This document shows, one piece after another, positions 49,384 through 56,274 of a stretch of DNA of 64,000 nt. The stretch's first letter is position 1, and the number at the start of each line of letters is the position of its first letter. The notes under the pieces are model-generated. The model was not told the DNA's origin, did not search any database, and worked only from the letters and a program-made list of their open reading frames with translations. Source of the DNA: Deltaproteobacteria bacterium (GTDB lineage Bacteria > Myxococcota_A > UBA796 > SXON01); the NCBI GenBank assembly GCA_947445035.1, contig CANFCK010000002.1, forward strand, positions 1 to 64,000, given 5' to 3'. The position numbers and the translations under genes were made by a program.

Positions 49384-51268
49384 CATCACCTCCGAGGAGC
49401 GGTGCAAAGAGCGCCAGGGTGTCGAACAGGATGGGCAGGGTGCCCCCGACGTACAGCTGGGCGAGCCAGGGGAGCGGCCCTGGATTGGTGAGTTCCGTGG
49501 TGGTGAGCGCGGCGCGGACGTCGTCGTTTTCGAGCACTTCGGCCAGGGGGCGCACCACCTGGTCGTCCTCCAAGAGCGCAGCGGTCATCGTGAGCACGGA
49601 CAGCCCGGGGTCGGCATCGACGAGCTCCCGCAAGCGCGGCAGCAGCTGACTTGTAGCGGTGTCCGCCCGATTGAGGAGTCGCTCGGAATTCGCGACCGCA
49701 TCCCAGGTGCTCTCACGCTCTACCATCGTGCCGACGAGCGGCTGCAGGCGCTCCCACGTGTCGGCGTCGCCGACGGCCATCATCAACTCGCAGGCGACGT
49801 GGACGTCGACTGGGCGCACGCCGGCAGGGAAAAGGGCCGTGGCCTGGCGCAGGTCCGGGTCCAAGAACGCAGGAATCGCGGCCAGCAAGGCGCGGCTCGC
49901 CGAGGTGCTACCCACGTCGTACAGCAATTCTTCCAGCGGATCGACAAGGCCGCCTTCGTGGAGCGCGCCTGCCGTGTCGGCCACCGCCGCAATGTGCTCG
50001 TCGGTAGCGACCAGCAAGCGGAGGAGGGAGCGTAGCAGGTCCTCCGCCGAGGGGTCGCTCAGCCGATCCAGTGACTCCAGGTCGTCGACCAGCTCGGCGT
50101 CGATCACCGGACACGCGCCGGAGTCGGCCACCAGGTCGAGGATCGCGGTGGTGAGCGGGTAGCCGAGCGCGTCGCCAAGGACGTCGATCCCGCCCGACGC
50201 GGTGTCGGGGTCGATCTTGGCCATCGCCTCCAGGATCGCGACGGCCAGGTTGCCCAGGTCCACGTGCAAGTCGGTCACCAGCAGGTCGACCGAGCACTCA
50301 ACGGGTTGGTTGGCGTCATGCAACAGGCGCACGAGGCCGACGAGCGCGCTGTCCTCGCCGTCGTCGAGGTGCCCCCCTTCGCGATCGACCCCCGCCAGGT
50401 ACGCCAGCCCGGCATCCAGGCGCGCCCAGCGACCGGCCGCTTCCTCGTCTTCTACCCAGGCCGCCAGCGCATCGCGCGTGTGGTCGTCCTCCAGAATCGG
50501 CGCGGCCGCCGCGACCAGCTCGATCAGCGCGTCCCCGCGGGTCAGCGCCACCAAGCCGTCGCGAAGAGAGTTCCCGGTGGCGCCCGGATCGTGATCGTTG
50601 GTGGAGTTCGCGGTCGCTTCGATGATCGTCGCCACGATGGCGGGCCACTGCTCCGCGAGCGTCTGCAAGGCGGGATCCGCGGCCTCCGGCAAAAGCGCCA
50701 ACGTCCAGACCCATCGTGGCGCCTCGGCGGACCGGAGCGCCTCGGACACCGGCGCCAGCGGGTCGAGACCGCCGTCGAGCGCGACGCCAGCGAGCGCCGA
50801 AACGGTCTCCAGCGCGGGCAGCAGCACCCCCGACGACAACGACGCGGTGCTGTTCACCGAGACGCCCATCCCGAGTTCGGGGACCGCCGCCGCGTAGGTA
50901 AGCTCGAGGAAAAGTCGCGACGCGTCAAGCGCCGCATCGCGGTCCTCCACTACGAAGACCGCGGCTTTCACCAGCGCCGACAGCGACAGGCCGTCATGAG
51001 CGGCCAGCGCCGAAAGCCCGGTCACCGCGGAGCCGCCAACGGTCCCCGAGCGCGTTGGGCTGTCCAGCGCCACGTCAAGCCGACTCAAGGGATCAACCGT
51101 CCCCTGGCGGTTCAGGCAGGCAAAAGCCGCGTGCAGCTCAGCGTTGTCCGCTGCGTCCACGCCGTCCGCGAAGTTGAACGCGTAGCAGGGGCCCCCCGGA
51201 ACGAACGCATCGCCCCAACGGGGCCCGTTGTCGACGGGGACGCAGGCCCAGAGGAGGAAGAGCACCAC
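49376..51268 (-). CDS. Large helical-repeat lipoprotein of unknown function
   Basis: MVLFLLWACVPVDNGPRWGDAF lipobox; 630 aa, Leu/Ala/Asp-rich helical periodicity; overlaps upp start by 8 bp. Confidence 0.7.
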   Translation of the reverse strand: MVLFLLWACVPVDNGPRWGDAFVPGGPCYAFNFADGVDAADNAELHAAFACLNRQGTVDPLSRLDVALDSPTRSGTVGGSAVTGLSALAAHDGLSLSALVKAAVFVVEDRDAALDASRLFLELTYAAAVPELGMGVSVNSTASLSSGVLLPALETVSALAGVALDGGLDPLAPVSEALRSAEAPRWVWTLALLPEAADPALQTLAEQWPAIVATIIEATANSTNDHDPGATGNSLRDGLVALTRGDALIELVAAAAPILEDDHTRDALAAWVEDEEAAGRWARLDAGLAYLAGVDREGGHLDDGEDSALVGLVRLLHDANQPVECSVDLLVTDLHVDLGNLAVAILEAMAKIDPDTASGGIDVLGDALGYPLTTAILDLVADSGACPVIDAELVDDLESLDRLSDPSAEDLLRSLLRLLVATDEHIAAVADTAGALHEGGLVDPLEELLYDVGSTSASRALLAAIPAFLDPDLRQATALFPAGVRPVDVHVACELMMAVGDADTWERLQPLVGTMVERESTWDAVANSERLLNRADTATSQLLPRLRELVDADPGLSVLTMTAALLEDDQVVRPLAEVLENDDVRAALTTTELTNPGPLPWLAQLYVGGTLPILFDTLALFAPLLGGDDV

Positions 51269-51271
51269 GGC

Positions 51272-51844
51272 TCAGTCGAAGAGGTACCGGATCCCGGCCG
51301 TCATCTCTGCCGACGGGAAGACGCGCTTGCGGTAGCGGATGCCCCCCACGACCTCGGCGTGCGCCTGCATGCGGCGCGCGAAGGTATAGGTGAAGCCCAC
51401 CCCGGCGTTGGCCCGAAAGAACTCCGTCTGGTCGACCGTCATGATCGCCGATCCGAGGATGCCGAGGATGCAGAACTGGAAGGCCTGAGGATCGCCGACC
51501 ACGCCGAACTGGATGCCCGCGTCCACAACGCCGAGGTTCCGCCATTCTTCAGTACGCAGGTTGAAGGTGTACTTCTCCGCGTCGGGCGGGGCCTGCACCG
51601 GCGCGTCGGCCATGTAGTAGACGCGCAGGAAGGCGTTGATCTTGTAGTCCTTGTCGCCCAGAACAAGCTCGAACCCGCCGCCGGCATCCATGTTCATCTG
51701 GTCGATCGGGTCCTGCTGCTGCGCTTCGCCGATCGAGTTTTCGGCGTAGTAGTAGACGCGATCACCGTGGTAGCCGCCGCGACCGATGAGGCCGATGCCG
51801 CCGGCCAGAGCGGGAGAGGCGAGAAGCGCGAGGGCAGAGAGCAT
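51272..51844 (-). CDS. Outer-membrane beta-barrel-like protein
   Basis: Signal peptide MLSALALLASPALAGGIGLIG; alternating-strand pattern to C-terminal ...AGIRYLFD; 3 bp upstream of the next gene. Confidence 0.65.
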   Translation of the reverse strand: MLSALALLASPALAGGIGLIGRGGYHGDRVYYYAENSIGEAQQQDPIDQMNMDAGGGFELVLGDKDYKINAFLRVYYMADAPVQAPPDAEKYTFNLRTEEWRNLGVVDAGIQFGVVGDPQAFQFCILGILGSAIMTVDQTEFFRANAGVGFTYTFARRMQAHAEVVGGIRYRKRVFPSAEMTAGIRYLFD

Positions 51845-51989
51845 TTGGGGGGGTGCTCCAGGGGCAAGAGGGGCGCCCTTCCTACCTTAGCGGCGGGCGC
51901 TCGGCAACCCAATCGCAGCCCGGCACCGACACGTGGCCGGACCCGACGCCGGCCGCTTCGTAGCTCACGCTACACTTATGCAAGTCCCA

Positions 51990-52205
51990 AGCGGCCGGCC
52001 AGTCGTTTGCGCCGTCAAGAGGTGTGCCGCTGTGACCTCGATCTCATCAAGCTTTTGTGGAATATTGATTCCTAAGCACCTGTTTTTATTCATTGTTGCG
52101 GATTTTTCATATCGACTTCGACATCCCATACCCTCAATCTACTCGTCCGTAGGCTCCTGATCGAGGTGGTCGATCGCTTGCTCTCTCGAGCAGATTTTGC
52201 TATTG
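51990..52205. promoter_or_regulatory. AT-rich non-coding leader upstream of HU gene
   Basis: Conspicuously AT-rich stretch (...CTTTTGTGGAATATTGATTCCTAAGCACCTGTTTTTATTCATTGTTGCGGATTTTTCATATCG...) in a high-GC window. Confidence 0.5.
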
Positions 52206-52269
52206 ATGGCAGGTCGTCGCGAGCCTGTTTGCCCGCTCGACATCTCCCCCCCATCCTCCGGAGCCTCCC

Positions 52270-52563
52270 ATGAACAAGAAAGAACTGATCGCCAAGCTCG
52301 CCAAGTCCACCGGCCTGTCCCAGGCCAAGGCCGGCGACGTCCTCAACGCGCTCTTCGCGGCCGACTCCGGCAAGGGCATCATCGCCGTCGAGCTCGACGC
52401 CGGCCACAAGGTCACCATCCCCGGCTTCGGCACCTTCGGCAGCAAGAAGCGCCCCGCCCGCACCGGCACCAACCCCGCCAACGGCAAGAAGATCAGCATC
52501 GGTGCCCGCACCTACGCCTTCTTCAAGCCCGGCAAGACCCTCCGCGAGCGCGTCTCCAAGTAG
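52270..52563 (+). CDS. HU-family DNA-binding protein
   Basis: MNKKELIAKLAKSTGLSQAKAGDVLNALFAADSGKGIIAVELDAGHKVTIPGFGTFGSKKRPARTGTNPANGKKISIGARTYAFFKPGKTLRERVSK. Confidence 0.97.
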   Translation: MNKKELIAKLAKSTGLSQAKAGDVLNALFAADSGKGIIAVELDAGHKVTIPGFGTFGSKKRPARTGTNPANGKKISIGARTYAFFKPGKTLRERVSK

Positions 52564-52592
52564 TCGCCTCGGCGAGGTCACTCGCCCCTGAG

Positions 52593-52626
52593 AAACAGCG
52601 TCGACCCGCGAGGGTCGACGCTGTTT
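52593..52626 (+). terminator. Strong intrinsic-terminator-like hairpin after HU
   Basis: AAACAGCGTCGACCC-GCGA-GGGTCGACGCTGTTT: perfect 15-bp stem, 4-nt loop, short T-run within the 3' arm; preceded by a smaller hairpin GGCGAG-GTCA-CTCGCC at 52571-52586. Confidence 0.85.
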
Positions 52627-52828
52627 CAATTCCGGCTGAGGCCGATAGCAATCAGCCAGCGAATCAAGTCGCACTCGCGACCAATGGAGCGCGCGAAGCC
52701 CACAACGCAGATGGTTCTGGCCGGCGGCGTGGGGCGCGCGGTGGAGGCTGACCTCGTGAGCGTCGGGCGCGTTCCGAGCCGCCGGGAGGCGGCGGCGCGC
52801 GCCGTGAGCGCTTGGAATGGCTGCTTCC

Positions 52829-53278
52829 CTACTCCCCCGTATCGCCGCTGTCCCCGGTATCCCCCGCGGTATCCGCCTCGCTCACTGCGAATTCCGACCG
52901 CGCTGACGCCCCGTGAATGTTGGTGATCGTGACGGCCGCGGTGCCGATGGCGACGTCGGGAACGACGAAGGTAACGGTCTCAACGCATGGGGTGCAGTCG
53001 ATGATGCAGTCCGGACAGGCATCACAGGAGGTGCACTCGGCGGCGGCGCGGCAGCTGTCGCACTCGTCGCACGTGGCCCGGGTGACGTCGGTCACCACGG
53101 CGGCGGTGGACCCCATCCGGACCGAGGTGTCCCAGAGCTCGGTGAGCGGGCCGGTGGTCGCCACGACCTCGGTGCCCGGCGCCCCGGACGGGGGGGTCAA
53201 GAGGGCCGCGGGCAGCTCGCAGTGCAAGGAGACCAGCTCCGACGAGGTGCTGCACGCGAGAATCAGGAAAAACACCAT
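52829..53278 (-). CDS. Cys-rich lipoprotein with IPT/TIG-like fold and DTGDT-type tail
   Basis: MVFFLILACSTSS lipobox; TCDECDSCRAAAECTSCDACPDCIIDCTPC; ...EADTAGDTGDSGDTGE C-terminus. ATG overlaps the TGA of PBP1A. Confidence 0.65.
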   Translation of the reverse strand: MVFFLILACSTSSELVSLHCELPAALLTPPSGAPGTEVVATTGPLTELWDTSVRMGSTAAVVTDVTRATCDECDSCRAAAECTSCDACPDCIIDCTPCVETVTFVVPDVAIGTAAVTITNIHGASARSEFAVSEADTAGDTGDSGDTGE

Positions 53279-56199
53279 CACCACTCCGTCGTCAACAGGT
53301 CTTCGGTCGTCTTCTGGCCCGCGGCCGCCGCTTGGCCGCCGGGAACCGTGCCTGGCAAGAAGGGCATCGCCCGCCCGCCAGCCATCGGCCGGCCCGAGGC
53401 CTCGTCGATCCCGACGAACGCCGCGTTGCCCCCGCCCGGCCACTCTCGGTCGGTGTCTTTGGGCACCGCGCGGGCCATATACTGCATCCAGATCGGCAGC
53501 GCCGTGTGCCCCCCGGTCGCCTGGGCGCCGAGGGTCTTCGGCGTGTCGTAGCCAACCCAGACCACCGTCAAAACCGTAGGGGTGTAGCCGGCGAACCAGG
53601 CGTCGCGATTTTCGTTGGTGGTTCCGGTCTTACCGGCCACACGCAACCCTAACTTCTGCGCCTTGGCCGCCGTGCCGTTGCTCGCCACCTCGATGAGCAT
53701 CCAGTTCATGATCTGGGCCACCGACGGATCCAAGACCTTTTCCCACTCTGCGGGCTGCACGAACTGCTCGAGCACCACGCCGTCGCGGTCGGTGACCTTG
53801 TCGACATAGTGTGGTTCTACGCGGTGACCGACCGTCGCGAAGGCGCTGTAGGCCCGGGCCAGCTCGGGGATGGTCAGCGAGGCCGAGCCGAGGCCCATCG
53901 ACAGGTCCACATCCATGTGGCTTTCGATGCCCAGCCGTCGAGACAGCGCCACCACCGGATCGAGGCCGATCACGTCCAGGACGCGCACGGTGACGACGTT
54001 GCGGGAGAGCGCCAGCGCTTTGCGGAGGGTGATGTCACCCAGGTAGTCCTCGCCATAGTTGGCGGGCTTCCACAGCTGATTGCGCAGGGTGTTGTAGACC
54101 AGCGGCGCGTCCTGAACGATCGTCGCGGTGGTGAACTTCTTCGACTCGATGGCCGCCGCGTAGACGATGGGCTTGAAGGTGCTGCCCACCTGCCGCTGCG
54201 CTTGGGTGGCGCGGTTGAACTGGGTGTCTTGGAAATCGACACCCCCGACCATCGCGATCACCGCGCCATCATCGAGCCGATAGCTCCACAGCGCCCCCTG
54301 GATCTCCGGCTTCTGGAAAAGGCTGACCGCCGCCAACGGCCCCTCCCCCGCATCCGCGTACTTGGCCAGCGCCTCGCTCTTGCGGAAGTCCTGAGCTTCG
54401 ACCTCGATGGTCACCACGTCGCCAACCCGGAGCGCCCGCGCCATGTCGTCGATCTTCCGGCCCTTGCGCGGCTCTTCCGGCGTCACGGGGTACGCCCAAT
54501 TGGTCCAGGACAACGGCATGATCCCGATGACCCCGCCAAGGTCGACCAGCGCGTGCTTCTTGTGAACCTCGGTGACGACGCCGGTGTAGAACTCCCCTTC
54601 GACAACCGCAGTCAGCTTGGTGGCGAGGGCCTTCCGACGCTCGGCCATGGCCCCACTGTCGAGATGCTCCACCGCACCCCGCCACCCGCCAATCTTTTCC
54701 TCCGCGTCGCCCACGCCGCCGGTGATGGCGCGCTGCGCTTCTTGCTGCAAGGCCAGATCGCAAGTGCTTTGTACGACGAGCCCGTCGTTGTACACCCGAT
54801 CCTGCCCGTACTTTTCTACGAGGTACCGCCGGATATGCTCGGTGAACCAAGGCGCCTTGACGAGGAACTCATTCTTCCTGGCGACGATGACCACCTCCGC
54901 GGCAAAGGCCGCATCGCCCTCTTCTTTGGTGATGATCCCATTCTCGGTCATCTGGTCCAGCACATAGCGCTGCCGCGTCTTGGCCTTTTCGAAGTGACGG
55001 TGGGGGCTGTAGTCGCTGGGGCGTTGGGGCAGCCCGGCGATCATCGCCGCCTCAGCGAGCGTGAGGTCGGCGACGTGTTTGTCGAAGTAGACGCGCGCGG
55101 CCGCCTCGACCCCGTAGGCGCCCGAACCGAGGTATATCTGGTTCAAATACAGGTAGAGGATGTGCTTTTTGTCGAAGGCCTCTTCCACCCGCCACGCCAG
55201 GAGAACCTCCTTGATCTTGCGGGTGAAGGTCTTTTCGTTGGTGAGCAAGAAGGCGCGGGCCACCTGTTGGGTGATCGTCGATGCGCCCTGGGCCTTCTTT
55301 CCGGCGAGTGTGTTGCGCCCCACGGCCCTCACGATCCCCATGTAGTCGATGCCACCGTGCTCGTAGAAGGACGCATCCTCTGCCGAGATGAACGCATCGA
55401 GCAGGACCTGCGGCATGGCGTCCAGCTCCACCACGTAGCGGCGCTTCTCGTATATCTCTCCCATCAGCTCGCCGTGCTGATCGTAGACCACGGTCACGGT
55501 GGGGGGGCGGTAGGCGCCGAGCGTTTCGACGCTGGGCAGCTCACGCGAATAGTACCAGCCGGCCCCGAAGATGCCGATCGCGCAGCCGAGGGCAACCACC
55601 ACGCCGAAGGTCGCGGTGCCGGCGAAGCCCGCGGAGAGCCAGCGTCGTAGCCAGCTGCGGGGCTTTCCCTTCGGCGGCGGCGGTTTCTTTCCAGGCCGGG
55701 ACAGGGATGAAGCGGGCGGGAGCGGCCGCACGCCGCCGCCCGGCGGCGCGATGATCGGCCGGACGGGACGCGGGCGAGGCGGCGGCAACGGCGTGCCCAT
55801 CTGGGTCAGGTCATCGCCGTCTCCATCGACATCGGCCGCCGGAATCGGCCGCCCGAGCCCCGTCGCCGAGGTGCCCGGCATCGCCATGACCTCGGACTCG
55901 GTGCGCGCGGGCGGCGGTACCCCAAGGGGCGGAGCCACCCGCGTCGGCGCAACGGGGGTCGGTTCCGCGCGGACCGACCGCAGAGGCGGCTTCGGCAGGG
56001 GCGTGGCGCGGGCAGCGGCCGGGACCGGGTCGTCCGCGAAGCGGGCGCCTCGACCGCGCAGAAGCTCCATCATTCCAACGGGATAGCTCACCAGGAGGGG
56101 ACGACCGCACGCACATTGCCGTTCCGTGCCAGGGAGCGGATACGGCTCCCCCAGCCGGGTCTTCGTTGCGCAGTGGGGGCAGGTGACGCTGAGTGCCAT
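53278..56199 (-). CDS. Penicillin-binding protein 1A with N-terminal zinc-ribbon and proline-rich region
   Basis: VTCPHCATKTRLGE...CACGRP; transglycosylase FISAEDASFYEHGGIDYMGIVRA...GASTITQQVAR; transpeptidase GSTFKPIVYAAA, KTGTTNENRDAWF. Confidence 0.94.
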   Translation of the reverse strand: MALSVTCPHCATKTRLGEPYPLPGTERQCACGRPLLVSYPVGMMELLRGRGARFADDPVPAAARATPLPKPPLRSVRAEPTPVAPTRVAPPLGVPPPARTESEVMAMPGTSATGLGRPIPAADVDGDGDDLTQMGTPLPPPRPRPVRPIIAPPGGGVRPLPPASSLSRPGKKPPPPKGKPRSWLRRWLSAGFAGTATFGVVVALGCAIGIFGAGWYYSRELPSVETLGAYRPPTVTVVYDQHGELMGEIYEKRRYVVELDAMPQVLLDAFISAEDASFYEHGGIDYMGIVRAVGRNTLAGKKAQGASTITQQVARAFLLTNEKTFTRKIKEVLLAWRVEEAFDKKHILYLYLNQIYLGSGAYGVEAAARVYFDKHVADLTLAEAAMIAGLPQRPSDYSPHRHFEKAKTRQRYVLDQMTENGIITKEEGDAAFAAEVVIVARKNEFLVKAPWFTEHIRRYLVEKYGQDRVYNDGLVVQSTCDLALQQEAQRAITGGVGDAEEKIGGWRGAVEHLDSGAMAERRKALATKLTAVVEGEFYTGVVTEVHKKHALVDLGGVIGIMPLSWTNWAYPVTPEEPRKGRKIDDMARALRVGDVVTIEVEAQDFRKSEALAKYADAGEGPLAAVSLFQKPEIQGALWSYRLDDGAVIAMVGGVDFQDTQFNRATQAQRQVGSTFKPIVYAAAIESKKFTTATIVQDAPLVYNTLRNQLWKPANYGEDYLGDITLRKALALSRNVVTVRVLDVIGLDPVVALSRRLGIESHMDVDLSMGLGSASLTIPELARAYSAFATVGHRVEPHYVDKVTDRDGVVLEQFVQPAEWEKVLDPSVAQIMNWMLIEVASNGTAAKAQKLGLRVAGKTGTTNENRDAWFAGYTPTVLTVVWVGYDTPKTLGAQATGGHTALPIWMQYMARAVPKDTDREWPGGGNAAFVGIDEASGRPMAGGRAMPFLPGTVPGGQAAAAGQKTTEDLLTTEW

Positions 56200-56274
56200 C
56201 CGTCAGGATTCGTCCCCGCCTATCTTCTCTGGCTTGCGCATGGAACCGCTGGCGCCTAATCTCGACAAACCAGC

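Noticed and set aside
50264-52075. 603-aa plus-strand ORF antisense to lipoprotein/OMP genes
   Set aside because: No motif; ordinary high-GC shadow ORF of operon-packed genes.
52684-52926. 80-aa plus-strand ORF after HU (MERAKPTTQMVLAGGVGRAV...)
   Set aside because: Overlaps the end of the Cys-rich lipoprotein on the other strand; no family signal; probably non-coding.
53809-55650. 613-aa plus-strand ORF antisense to PBP1A
   Set aside because: Shadow ORF; PBP1A motifs are unambiguous on the minus strand.
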